Below are positions 1 to 8,125 of a stretch of DNA of 16,625 bases, piece by piece. This DNA is from Planctomycetaceae bacterium UBA2972 (GTDB lineage: Bacteria > Planctomycetota > Planctomycetia > Pirellulales > Pirellulaceae), in assembly GCA_002348315.1 (NCBI GenBank), contig DEAW01000051.1, positions 1-16,625 on the forward strand, written 5' to 3'. The position numbers were made by a program, and so were the translations under genes. Every line of letters starts with the position of its first letter. Position 1 is the stretch's first letter. A model generated the notes under the pieces. It had not been told where the DNA came from, did no database searches, and saw nothing but the letters and a program-made list of their open reading frames with translations.

Positions 1-713
1 AGTCGTTGTTTTATTGGGAACTATCCGACGGTGCCTTTGATGTGACTATTGGACGTGTGACACGGCTTTGGAGAAGAGCGCGAAGGTTGCGTGAACTTCC
101 CGGGAAAGCACGTATTAAGGAAGAGGTGCAATTCGTTGGAAGCCATTATCTCGAGTTGAATTTAGAAAAACAGATGGTCACCATTTCCAAGCCGGGGTTG
201 TTAATTGATCTGGGAGCTATTGGTAAGGGGTATGCGGCTGATCAGGCTCTGGAAGTACTGCGAGCACAGGGACTGCCGTCGTCGGTGATCAACGCCAGTG
301 GTGATGTTCTGTTTGGCGACGCTCCGCCCGGCAAGAAAGGCTGGCCAGCGGCAGTGGTGGGATTAAATCCGGAGGCGGATCCGTTGCTTCTCGAGCTTCA
401 GGCGAACTGTGCTATTGCCACAAGTGGCAGTGCTTATCAGCATTTGGAGGTGGATGGTAAACGATATTCGCATATCATCGATCCACGCAGTGGCTTGGCA
501 TTAGAGGGACGCAGTAGTGTCAGTGTTCTGGCTCCAACCGGGTTAGAATCCGATGCGTTGGCCAGCGCCATATCTGTACTGGGGCCGAAAATTGGGAGTA
601 AATTGGTTAGGCAACTTCCTTCCACGGAATTCTTTGCCGTATTCCAACGAAATTCACGTAAACCAGCGGTGGACTACAGGTCGGCTGGTTTTCCACTAAA
701 ATATAAGAAATAA
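1..713 (+). CDS. apbE: FAD:protein FMN transferase (ApbE family), 5' end missing
   Basis: ApbE proteins transfer FMN from FAD onto Ser/Thr of target proteins such as Nqr/Rnf subunits, usually outside the cytoplasmic membrane. The visible part (about 237 residues) is open to the left edge, so roughly the first 100 residues of a usual 300-350 residue protein are lost; the TTG at position 6 is not a start. Numbering from that TTG codon, the family blocks appear in order: SDGAFDVTIG (7-16), DLGAIGKGYAAD (68-79, usually DLGGIAKGYAxD), INASGDV (normally INxGGD), ATSGS, HIIDPRSG, and the late SDALASA segment that helps bind Mg. Two Gly/Ala swaps in the second block are mild. The partner flavoprotein must lie outside the window. 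A Dabb gene follows after 70 bases; the two need not be functionally linked. The family call is firm; the target is unknown. Confidence 0.93.
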   Translation, partial: SLFYWELSDGAFDVTIGRVTRLWRRARRLRELPGKARIKEEVQFVGSHYLELNLEKQMVTISKPGLLIDLGAIGKGYAADQALEVLRAQGLPSSVINASGDVLFGDAPPGKKGWPAAVVGLNPEADPLLLELQANCAIATSGSAYQHLEVDGKRYSHIIDPRSGLALEGRSSVSVLAPTGLESDALASAISVLGPKIGSKLVRQLPSTEFFAVFQRNSRKPAVDYRSAGFPLKYKK

Positions 714-783
714 CCCATCAGTCACGTCGTAGAGCAAAGCTGGTGTGTGTTTAGCTAATCATAAATGAGATAAAGGAATTAAG

Positions 784-1098
784 ATGTCGGATAAGCAAGT
801 TGCCCATATGGTCTTTTTTACATTAAGCGATGCCAGTGACGAAGCCATTGCTAAGTTGGTCGGCGCCTGTGACCACTACCTGACAGGTCATGAGGGTACG
901 GTTTATTACAGTGCGGGTGTCCGCGGCAGTGAATTCACTCGTGAAGTAAATAATCAGACCTACCACGTTGGACTGCATGTTGTATTCGCTGACAAAGCGG
1001 CTCATGATCAGTACCAGCAGCACGAACGGCATTTGCAGTTTATCGCTGAGAATAAGGACAATTGGGCAGGAGTCGATATTTTTGATACCTATGTCTAA
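784..1098 (+). CDS. Dabb-domain (stress-responsive alpha/beta barrel) protein
   Basis: A 104-residue protein that is a single Dabb domain (dimeric alpha/beta barrel). The signature is the opening HMVFFTL strand, a helix, a VYYSAG strand, the strand YHVGLHVVFAD, and the closing H..YQQHERHLQF...W..V.IFDTYV block, all in the expected order and at the full family length. No signal peptide or membrane segment is seen. An AAAGGA Shine-Dalgarno sequence lies just upstream of the ATG. Most Dabb proteins have no proven activity; some relatives are small cyclases or dimeric binding proteins. It sits 45 bases ahead of a sulfatase gene on the same strand and may be co-transcribed with it. Family assignment is good; biochemical role unknown. 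Confidence 0.85.
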   Translation: MSDKQVAHMVFFTLSDASDEAIAKLVGACDHYLTGHEGTVYYSAGVRGSEFTREVNNQTYHVGLHVVFADKAAHDQYQQHERHLQFIAENKDNWAGVDIFDTYV

Positions 1099-1143
1099 GC
1101 GAGTCTGAAAGTCAGTGAACCTTAGCAGAAAAAGGGTGTTGAT

Positions 1144-2853
1144 GTGAAGAAGTACGTAACCGTGTTAGCGACTTTGGCTTGCTCGTGGCAGATGCTTCTG
1201 CCCTTGCCCGCCGTTCAGGCTGATGATAATCGTCCCAACATCGTGTTGGTCATGGCTGATGATATGGGGTACACCGATATCGGTTGCTATGGCAGCGAGA
1301 TTGATACACCTCAGCTTGATAGGCTGGCCTCCAACGGCGTGCGTTTTACTCAGTTTTACAACACTTCTCGTTGTTGTCCGACCCGAGCTGCACTGTTGAC
1401 GGGACTGTACTCACACCAGGCAGGAATCGGTTTAATGACTGGCGACAATGGTTTTGACGCCTATCGAGGGGATCTCAATACCAAGTGTGTCACGCTGGCG
1501 GAAGTGTTGGGGCATTCCGGATATCGAACTTATATGTCGGGGAAATGGCACGTCACGAAGCATACTCGACCAGACGGCCCAAATCATAACTGGCCTCTGC
1601 AGCGTGGCTTTGATCGCTTCTACGGCACGATCATCGGGGCTGGCAGCTTTTGGGATCCGGCGACGCTTTGCCGCGATAACACATTCATCACGCCGGTCAA
1701 TGATAAAGAGTATCAACCGGAGACTTACTATTACACGGATGCGATCAGTGATAATGCGGTGACGTATATCTCGGATCACTTTGATAACAAGCAGGACGCG
1801 CCATTTTTCCTTTATGTTTCCTACACCAGTGCTCATTGGCCGATGCATGCTTTTGAAAAGGATATCAGAAAGTATGATGGCGTCTATGATCAGGGGTATG
1901 ATCCGATTCGAGCCAGGCGATATGCGAAGGCTAAAAAACTGGGGGTCATTGAAGATCACTGGGCCATGAGTGAGGCGGCCACGGATTGGGAGAAGTTTCC
2001 GCATAAAGACTGGGACATTCGTTGTATGGAAGTTTACGCCGCCATGGTCGACCGCATGGATCACGGGATTGGCAAGATTGTTCGGGAATTGCGTCAGCGA
2101 AACATTCTGGATAATACGATCTTTATTTATCTGCAGGACAACGGTGGCTGTGCTGAATACTACGGGCGAGCAGACAATTCCGACAAACAGGATCAATTTG
2201 ACTTCAAGCCGCTGGGGCCGAACGACTTTCAGACTAAGATTTGGCCACCGATGCAAACTCGCAGCGGCCAGTGGGTGCGAACAGGCCCTAAGACGATGCC
2301 CGGTGCAGAAGATACTTTTGTCGCGTATGGCTTAGGTTGGGCAAATGCTTCCAATACACCATTTCGAGGCTATAAGCATGACGGGTATGAAGGCGGTATT
2401 AGTACTCCGTTTATTGTGCATTACCCCAAAGGGATCGAAAAGAAAATGCGAGGTGAACTGGTGCATAGTCCGGCTCACCTGATCGACTTGATGCCCACAT
2501 TTGTCAGTGCGTCGGGAGCGAACTATCCGCAGACGTTTCATCAGGGCCAGACAATTCAGCCGATGGAAGGAGTGAGCCTCTTACCGGCATTGGCCGGGAT
2601 GGAGGTGCAACGGGATTCGGCGATAGGATTCGAGCATCATGGAAACCTTGCTTTACGAGAGGGGCGTTACAAGATTGTATCTGCCTACCGTCGCGATCAA
2701 CCGACAAAGTGGGAACTATATGACATGCAGGAAGATCGTACAGAATTAACAGATCTTTCTGAGGAGTTGCCCGGGAAGAAGGCTGAGTTGATTGAAAAGT
2801 GGCAGTCCTGGGCGGATCGTGTTGGTGTACAGCCCTGGCCATTTAAGCGTTAG
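1144..2853 (+). CDS. secreted arylsulfatase-type sulfatase
   Basis: A 569-residue type I sulfatase that hydrolyses sulfate esters, probably of polysaccharide or aryl substrates, in the periplasm or outside the cell. Residues 1-26 form a signal peptide ending AVQA. Mature sequence starts with RPNIVLVMADDMG, giving metal ligands D39 and D40. The activation motif C77-C78-P79-T80-R81 fits CxPxR, so C77 should be turned into formylglycine by a maturation enzyme not present here. GKWH lies at 133-136 with active-site K134 and H136, and DNGG at 332-335 supplies the remaining metal ligands; K411 in the GYKHDGYEGG stretch is a likely sulfate-binding lysine. Length and layout resemble the 530-570 residue arylsulfatase group. 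The start is GTG, preceded by AAAGGG; an ATG two bases upstream is out of frame and meets a stop at once. Substrate cannot be deduced from sequence. Confidence 0.93.
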   Translation: MKKYVTVLATLACSWQMLLPLPAVQADDNRPNIVLVMADDMGYTDIGCYGSEIDTPQLDRLASNGVRFTQFYNTSRCCPTRAALLTGLYSHQAGIGLMTGDNGFDAYRGDLNTKCVTLAEVLGHSGYRTYMSGKWHVTKHTRPDGPNHNWPLQRGFDRFYGTIIGAGSFWDPATLCRDNTFITPVNDKEYQPETYYYTDAISDNAVTYISDHFDNKQDAPFFLYVSYTSAHWPMHAFEKDIRKYDGVYDQGYDPIRARRYAKAKKLGVIEDHWAMSEAATDWEKFPHKDWDIRCMEVYAAMVDRMDHGIGKIVRELRQRNILDNTIFIYLQDNGGCAEYYGRADNSDKQDQFDFKPLGPNDFQTKIWPPMQTRSGQWVRTGPKTMPGAEDTFVAYGLGWANASNTPFRGYKHDGYEGGISTPFIVHYPKGIEKKMRGELVHSPAHLIDLMPTFVSASGANYPQTFHQGQTIQPMEGVSLLPALAGMEVQRDSAIGFEHHGNLALREGRYKIVSAYRRDQPTKWELYDMQEDRTELTDLSEELPGKKAELIEKWQSWADRVGVQPWPFKR

Positions 2854-2902
2854 ACTTTTCAATTTCGGCCAGTTCAGTTGATTCATTGGTGTTACAGTTT
2901 TG

Positions 2903-4459
2903 CTAGCGAGACCAGTATTGGCGATCGAGAAGTCGGTAGTTGACCGCTTCGTGAACGTGCTCCTCTTCGATTTTAACTGTGCCTGATAGATCAGCGATGG
3001 TTCGAGCTACTCGTAAGATTTTATCGTGAGCTCGGGCTGAGAATCCCATGGTGTCCACCGCTTGCCTGAGAGCCCGCTGGGCAGCCTGAGTGGATTCGCA
3101 GAACCGCCGAACCTGAGGAGCAGTCATCTGAGCATTGTAATGAGTTCGTGCTCCTTGAAACCGCTGCTGCTGAGCTTGCCGTGCGACGACGACTTTTTCC
3201 CGCATGTCATGGCTTGGTTCGCCGTCTCGGTTTTCACTTAGTTTCTCGATGGGAACTGCGGGAACTTCAATTTGCAGGTCAATGCGGTCGAGCATCGGGC
3301 CGCTGATTCGTGAAACATATCTGTCGACCACTGTTTGTTGGCACTGGCAGTTGCGTCGGGGGTCATTTTTGAATCCGCATGGACAGGGATTCATGGCAGC
3401 CAAAAGCATGAAGTCTGCTGGAAACGTGGCGGCCCCTTTGGCACGGGAAATTGTCACGCACTTATCTTCGAGTGGCTGCCTGAGGACTTCGAGTGTGGCG
3501 CGGCTGAACTCGGGAAGTTCATCAAGGAACAAAACTCCGTTATGCGACATGGAGATTTCGCCGGGAAGCGGAGTGGTTCCTCCACCGACGAGTCCTGCCT
3601 GGCTAATGGTATGATGTGGAGCGCGATAGGGGCGTTTTACGAGTAACGGGTGGTCAGGAGCGAGTCGCCCCAGCACGCTGTAAACCTGACTGGTTTCAAT
3701 GGACTCGGAATTTGCAAGTTGCGGAAGAATGGTGGGGAAACGCTTGGCGAGCATCGTCTTGCCGCTGCCCGGTGGCCCTACCATCAATAAGTTGTGTGCT
3801 CCGGCTGCAGCAATGATTAAGGCTCGTTTGGCCATGTCCTGTCCGCGAACGTCGGCATAATCCAGCTCGTACTGGCCATGCTGATCAAACAGAGATTGGG
3901 CAGTGCTTGGCACGCAGTCGATTTCTAATGTTCCGTTGAGGAAAGCAGCGGCCTGCGACAGGCTGTCGACAGCATAAATGCTTACTCCGTCGACAACTGC
4001 TGCTTCCGCTGCGTTGGAACTCGGTACGATCAGGCCCCGTAGCTTATTTCGTCGAGCGGTAGCAATGGCCATGCTTAAAGCGCCCCGAACCGGTCGTGCT
4101 TCACCGGCGAGTGAGAGTTCACCCACCACAGCAAACTGAGTGAGGCGGCTGTGCTCGAGATATCCCATGCCGGCGAGCATTCCTAAGGCGATGGGAAGGT
4201 CGAAGGAGGCTGCATGCTTGGGAAGTTCGACTGGGGCCAGATTGATTGTGATGTGGTCGTATTTTAAACGGAAGCCTGCATTTTCGATGGCTCGCTTGAC
4301 GCGTTGTCCGCACTCTCTGACGGCTTTGTCAGGTAACCCAACGGTGGTGATTGATGGTGCCGGTGCTGGTGTGTTGGGGTCACAAACCGTGTCAACTTCA
4401 ACGTCAACCGGACGTGCTTCCAGACCGACCATCGTGTAGGTTTTGAGAAGTGCAAGCAT
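2903..4459 (-). CDS. comM: ComM/YifB family Mg-chelatase-like AAA+ ATPase
   Basis: A 518-residue AAA+ protein of the YifB/ComM family. In Vibrio and relatives ComM is a hexameric helicase that drives branch migration during natural transformation. The N-terminal Lon/ChlI-like domain (about 1-165) opens MLALLKTYTMVGLEARPV as in the family. The ATPase core has Walker A GPPGSGKT (228-235) and Walker B LFLDE (310-314), and the C-terminal Mg-chelatase segment follows. Cysteines C359, C361, C371 and C373 form the paired PCPCG and CQC motifs typical of this family. The frame is open for 35 codons upstream, but the chosen ATG matches the family N-terminus and has a strong AGGGAG Shine-Dalgarno sequence, so the longer form is rejected. 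The gene faces the sulfatase tail to tail and is divergent from the M24 peptidase gene. Family certain; a role in transformation here is inferred. Confidence 0.95.
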   Translation of the reverse strand: MLALLKTYTMVGLEARPVDVEVDTVCDPNTPAPAPSITTVGLPDKAVRECGQRVKRAIENAGFRLKYDHITINLAPVELPKHAASFDLPIALGMLAGMGYLEHSRLTQFAVVGELSLAGEARPVRGALSMAIATARRNKLRGLIVPSSNAAEAAVVDGVSIYAVDSLSQAAAFLNGTLEIDCVPSTAQSLFDQHGQYELDYADVRGQDMAKRALIIAAAGAHNLLMVGPPGSGKTMLAKRFPTILPQLANSESIETSQVYSVLGRLAPDHPLLVKRPYRAPHHTISQAGLVGGGTTPLPGEISMSHNGVLFLDELPEFSRATLEVLRQPLEDKCVTISRAKGAATFPADFMLLAAMNPCPCGFKNDPRRNCQCQQTVVDRYVSRISGPMLDRIDLQIEVPAVPIEKLSENRDGEPSHDMREKVVVARQAQQQRFQGARTHYNAQMTAPQVRRFCESTQAAQRALRQAVDTMGFSARAHDKILRVARTIADLSGTVKIEEEHVHEAVNYRLLDRQYWSR

Positions 4460-4510
4460 AAACTCTCCCTGAAGATATTCCAAAGAGATGCATAGGTCAT
4501 GGTTGGCACT

Positions 4511-4539
4511 ATTGTAGCGCGACAACGACATCACCTGAA
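4511..4539 (-). promoter_or_regulatory. weak candidate sigma70-type promoter for comM
   Basis: On the minus strand a TACAAT hexamer (4511-4516, five of six matches to the -10 consensus) lies 17 bases from TTCAGG (4534-4539, three of six matches to -35). It would start transcription about 45 bases before the comM start codon. The rest of the 214-base divergent gap (4460-4673) shows no clear promoter for the M24 gene and no coding potential. This is a match by eye only. Confidence 0.25.
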
Positions 4540-4673
4540 GTGGCCTCTGACAGAACGGTGTCATGTGGGGATTTGTGAGGACTCAGCAGAGGACGACACT
4601 ATCTTACCAAGGTAGAATTGTTACACTTGAGTACTTATTCGTTTTCGGATCTTCGTTGTTCTAAGTTTGTTTT

Positions 4674-5789
4674 ATGTCACTATCTCCTGATTTCTGTCGT
4701 CGGCGGCAACAACGCGTGCTCGCTGAAATGGACCGGCAAGGTGTCTCCAGACTAGTCGTAACGCGTCCTGAACACGTTCAGTATCTCACGGCATTTAGGC
4801 CACACTACCTGATGGCAAGTATTGCCTGTCTGGAATCCAGCGGGACGATGACTTTGATCGCTCCAAATCACTCGCCGGAAAATACCGCTGCCGATCAAAT
4901 CGCTACCTACGAAGCTCAATGGCATTCGACTTTGCGTCCCGAGCAACATGCGGCCGCCGCTAAAGCGTTGTCTAAACTGCTTGCGGGCGTACCGACTGAA
5001 AAACTTGCGGTGGATGCATCCCTTACTGGTTTGCACACACTCAAAGCAGCAGGCTGTCAGGGCAATCTGGTGGATGTTGTCGATCTGGAACCAGTCATTT
5101 GGCAGTTGCGACGCCGCAAAGACAAAGATGAATTAGCACTCATGCAGAAAGCGATCGATTGTACTCAGGCAATGTACGAGAGAGCTCGGGAAATCATTGA
5201 ACCCGGCGTTCATGAATTAGATGTTTTCAGCGAATTGCAATCAGTAGCTGTTGCCACTGCTGGTGAACCCTTGTCTGCATTGCTTGGCAACGATTTTCAG
5301 TGCAATTCCCGTGGCGGGCCACCGCGAGACAACCGAGCGGAGGCCGGTCAGCTATATATTCTGGATCTTGGCCCCTGTTATCGCGGCTACTATGCAGATA
5401 ACTGTCGCACTATTTCCGTGGACCGTGACCCTACTCCATTACAAATTCAGGCATGGGAACTGATTCAGGAAGTTTTCGCATTGATTGAGCGGGAAGTTCA
5501 ACCTCGTGCAAATGCGAAACAAGTCTATCAACAGGTGAATGATTTGTTGGCCGGATTTCAGCAGGGCGAATTTCCGCATCACCTTGGTCATGGCGTGGGG
5601 CTCTATCCGCACGAAGCTCCGCATTTAAACCCTCACTGGGACGATCTGTTTGAAGAGGGGGATGTGTTTACCGTCGAGCCCGGGTTGTATAGTGACGCAT
5701 TAGCTCATGGCATGCGATTAGAAAATAATTACCGAGTGACGTCTGACGGTGTGCAGTTGTTAACCCCGTTTTCATTGGAGTTAGTTTGA
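4674..5789 (+). CDS. M24 family Xaa-Pro-type metallopeptidase
   Basis: A 371-residue cytosolic protein with an N-terminal creatinase-like domain (about 1-140) and a C-terminal pita-bread M24 domain. All five expected metal ligands are visible: D231 (YILDLGP), D242 (GYYADNC), H306 (HHLGHGVGL), E335 (FTVEPGLY) and E350 (MRLENNY), with H312 in YPHEAP as the likely catalytic histidine. This fits a dinuclear-metal aminopeptidase or dipeptidase that cleaves Xaa-Pro bonds, but the same fold also includes creatinase, ectoine hydrolase and the DMSP lyase DddP, so the substrate stays open. It is the first gene of an operon: its TGA overlaps the ATG of the following SDR by one base (TGATG), which suggests translational coupling, and an M81 peptidase comes third. 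No signal peptide is seen. The family is certain, the exact reaction is not. Confidence 0.9.
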   Translation: MSLSPDFCRRRQQRVLAEMDRQGVSRLVVTRPEHVQYLTAFRPHYLMASIACLESSGTMTLIAPNHSPENTAADQIATYEAQWHSTLRPEQHAAAAKALSKLLAGVPTEKLAVDASLTGLHTLKAAGCQGNLVDVVDLEPVIWQLRRRKDKDELALMQKAIDCTQAMYERAREIIEPGVHELDVFSELQSVAVATAGEPLSALLGNDFQCNSRGGPPRDNRAEAGQLYILDLGPCYRGYYADNCRTISVDRDPTPLQIQAWELIQEVFALIEREVQPRANAKQVYQQVNDLLAGFQQGEFPHHLGHGVGLYPHEAPHLNPHWDDLFEEGDVFTVEPGLYSDALAHGMRLENNYRVTSDGVQLLTPFSLELV

Positions 5790-6589
5790 TGAGTGATTTT
5801 GATTTGACCGGCCAGACCGCTCTGGTCACAGGTAGCGGCCGTGGAATTGGTAAAGGCTGTGCTTTAGAACTGGCCCGTGCAGGTGCCGATGTCATTATTA
5901 ATGATTTGCCAGGCAGTCCTGATTTAGAAGCGACCGCTGCAGAAATTCGAGCAATAGGCCGGCAGTGCTATATTGTTGCTGAAGATGCATTTTCGCAGGA
6001 AGGCGTCCAGCGGATTTTTGATTCGGCCATCGAACAAGCTGGCGATCTGGACATTCTGGTAAGCAATCCGGCCTATACTCGCAGAGCAGAATTCCTCGAG
6101 CTGGACCCGGAAGACTGGGAAAAGACTCTTCAGGGAACCTTGAGTGCAGGGTTCCGGATTAGCCAACTGGTTGCTCGGCATTTGGTGCAGCGAGGGCGCG
6201 GAGGCAGTATGATCTTTATTTCCAGTGTTCAGGCAGTCATGCCGATAGGTTTGAGCGTTGCGTATAACGCCGCCAAAGCGGGAACGGATCATATGATGAA
6301 GACTATCGCGATGGAACTGGCCGGTCACCGCATCAATGTGAATTCCATTCAACCCGGTTGGATCGATACGCCCAAAGAAAGAGAGACCTGGACGGAAGAG
6401 GCAATTGTCGAGCAAGGTCAACTGCTTCCCTGGGGGCGTTTAGGGACACCAGCGGATATTGGTAAGGCCGCTGTTTTTCTTGCTTCGGATGCCGCCGATT
6501 ACATCACTTGTGTGACCCTGCCTGTTGATGGCGGATTTCGCCATCGAGATTGTGGCGTAAGTCGAGTCGAACAAATGATGCAGGAATAG
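5789..6589 (+). CDS. SDR family NAD(P)-dependent oxidoreductase
   Basis: A 266-residue classical short-chain dehydrogenase. The cofactor loop TGSGRGIG is at 14-21, followed by NDLPGS at the end of the second strand, where an acidic residue often favours NAD over NADP. The catalytic set is S146 (FISSVQ), Y159 and K163 (YNAAK), with normal 13-residue Ser-Tyr spacing, and a closing PGWIDT block after NVNSIQ. The usual NNAG motif reads SNPA (92-95), which is unusual but is a structural rather than catalytic site. ATG at 5789 is preferred because it shares its A with the stop codon of the M24 gene; the TTG just before it is not needed. It is sandwiched between two peptidase genes and probably oxidises or reduces a hydroxy or keto product of the same pathway. 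Substrate unknown. Confidence 0.9.
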   Translation: MSDFDLTGQTALVTGSGRGIGKGCALELARAGADVIINDLPGSPDLEATAAEIRAIGRQCYIVAEDAFSQEGVQRIFDSAIEQAGDLDILVSNPAYTRRAEFLELDPEDWEKTLQGTLSAGFRISQLVARHLVQRGRGGSMIFISSVQAVMPIGLSVAYNAAKAGTDHMMKTIAMELAGHRINVNSIQPGWIDTPKERETWTEEAIVEQGQLLPWGRLGTPADIGKAAVFLASDAADYITCVTLPVDGGFRHRDCGVSRVEQMMQE

Positions 6590-6605
6590 AGGGAGTCCAT
6601 TGGCG

Positions 6606-8108
6606 ATGCCTTTTCATGTAGCGATTGGTGCTCTGCTGGTCGAATGCAATCACTTTGGTGGTATTCCTACTGATCTGGAATCGTTTAAAAGAACTCAGTA
6701 TTTGCTTGATGACGAGCTGCTACAACTCAACGATGGAACGATCGGTGGGTATCTTGAAGTTCTCGCCCAACAGGACGAAGTCACGGTAGTTCCCACTGTG
6801 GCTGCTACGGCCTGCCCTGGCGGTTTAGTTACCGATGTTGCTTATGGACATATCAAGAAGGCGTTTCTGAGCCGAATTCAAGCGGCCCAACAGCGAGGTG
6901 AACTGGACGGCGTGTTGTTGGCACTGCACGGCTCGGCTGCGTCCGAAAGTCATTACGACCTCGAAGGCGATATCCTGCAGGCTGTTCATGAGCAGGTGGG
7001 TGGAAACGTTCCCATCGTAGCAACCTTAGATCTGCATGCACATATTACACAACAAATGCTGGATTATTCAGACGTGCTGATCGCCTGGGAAACCTACCCG
7101 CATCGGGATGCCCGGGAAACGGGGATGCGTGGAGCTCAGGCTATCGCGGATATCCTTCACGGTAAACTGAAGCCCACGATGGCAATGGGAATTGCTCCGG
7201 TCTTAGTCGGAGCGATCAACGGAACGACTGACGGTGAAGGTCCATTTGCTGAAACGATGCAGTTAGCTAAACATATGGAAACTCAGCAAGGCGTCTATTC
7301 AACAAGTGCCTTTCTGGTGCATCCGTACCTCGACGCTCCGAATATGGGAGGAGGTGGTCTGGTCGTCACTCACGACGATCAGCCTCTAGCCGACAAGCTC
7401 GCAGCAGAGATCGCGTCTTATTATTGGGATCAACGCGTTGCACTGGAACCAGAACTCTTTCAGATTGACGACGCGATTGAGTTTGGTGTGGCCAACGAAG
7501 GCCCTGTTGTGCTGGTCGAAACCGCAGATTGTTGTGGCGGTGGTGCTGCCGGAGATAGTGTTCAATTGCTTCCGGCTTTGCTGGAGCTTGGGGATCAGAT
7601 ATCGTCCGTGCTTCCTGTTGTTGACCGTCAGGCAGCTGCAGCCTGTCACGAAGCCGGAGTTGGAGCGGAGTTGGAGCTTGAGATTGGGCATGCACACGAT
7701 CCGAAATGGGGACAGCCGGTTTCCATCAAAGTAAAGGTCCTCAACCTGACCGACGGTAAGTTCACATATCGCGGAGGTATCTGGGATGGTTGTGAAGGGA
7801 ATATGGGCCTGGCGGCGGTTGTTAAAGCGGCCGGTGTACAGATTTGCCTTGCTTCATTTCCAACCTATGAATGGTGTGGCGAGCAGTATCCAGCATTAGG
7901 GATAGACGTTGCCAGAGCGAAGTTTGTTGTTGCCAAAAACCCGATGAATTACCGCATGGCCTTTGAGCATTGCAGTCAGTTATTTATGGTGCTGGACACT
8001 CGGGGGCCTACTCCGGCAACCTGTAAGCATCTGCCTTATAGCCATTCACTACGCCCTGCGTTTCCCTGGGATCCGGAGATTGAGTCGCCGGTGCGTGTGC
8101 TAAGCTAG
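6606..8108 (+). CDS. M81 family metallopeptidase (MlrC-like)
   Basis: A protein of 500 residues from the M81 (DUF1485) family. The founding member MlrC of Sphingomonas opens the linear products of microcystin-LR degradation. The N-terminal half holds a likely zinc site: H108 (ALHGS), D142 and H144 (TLDLHAH), and H166 (TYPHRD). The spacings 34, 2 and 22 equal those of the H150/D184/H186/H208 set reported for MlrC (from memory). The C-terminal half contains the glycine-rich block ETADCCGGGAAGDS, normally a D-N-x-GGG version, and a WDGCEGNMG segment. No signal peptide is visible. It closes the operon begun by the M24 gene, 16 bases after the SDR. The start is uncertain: ATG at 6606 has AGGGAG 10 bases upstream, while TTG at 6600 has better 4-base spacing and adds two residues. 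Hydrolysis of cyclic or modified peptides or amides is inferred only. Confidence 0.9.
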   Translation: MPFHVAIGALLVECNHFGGIPTDLESFKRTQYLLDDELLQLNDGTIGGYLEVLAQQDEVTVVPTVAATACPGGLVTDVAYGHIKKAFLSRIQAAQQRGELDGVLLALHGSAASESHYDLEGDILQAVHEQVGGNVPIVATLDLHAHITQQMLDYSDVLIAWETYPHRDARETGMRGAQAIADILHGKLKPTMAMGIAPVLVGAINGTTDGEGPFAETMQLAKHMETQQGVYSTSAFLVHPYLDAPNMGGGGLVVTHDDQPLADKLAAEIASYYWDQRVALEPELFQIDDAIEFGVANEGPVVLVETADCCGGGAAGDSVQLLPALLELGDQISSVLPVVDRQAAAACHEAGVGAELELEIGHAHDPKWGQPVSIKVKVLNLTDGKFTYRGGIWDGCEGNMGLAAVVKAAGVQICLASFPTYEWCGEQYPALGIDVARAKFVVAKNPMNYRMAFEHCSQLFMVLDTRGPTPATCKHLPYSHSLRPAFPWDPEIESPVRVLS

Positions 8109-8125
8109 CGCGGGACTGCATCGGT

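Noticed and set aside
1432..2256. 274-codon open frame on the minus strand inside the first sulfatase
   Set aside because: It lies fully antisense to a gene with intact catalytic motifs, has no recognisable domain, and the composition is that of a shadow frame.
2854..2902. Possible bidirectional terminator between the sulfatase and comM
   Set aside because: No hairpin with a meaningful stem could be found in this 49-base convergent gap.
4460..4564. 35-codon N-terminal extension of comM
   Set aside because: The shorter start has an AGGGAG ribosome site and matches the family N-terminus; the extension contains no conserved residues.
4605..4614. TACCAAGGTA, a small inverted repeat upstream of the M24 gene
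   Set aside because: Four-base arms are expected by chance, and no promoter elements fit around it.
5924..6421. 165-codon minus-strand frame inside the operon SDR
   Set aside because: Antisense shadow of a complete SDR with all motifs in place.
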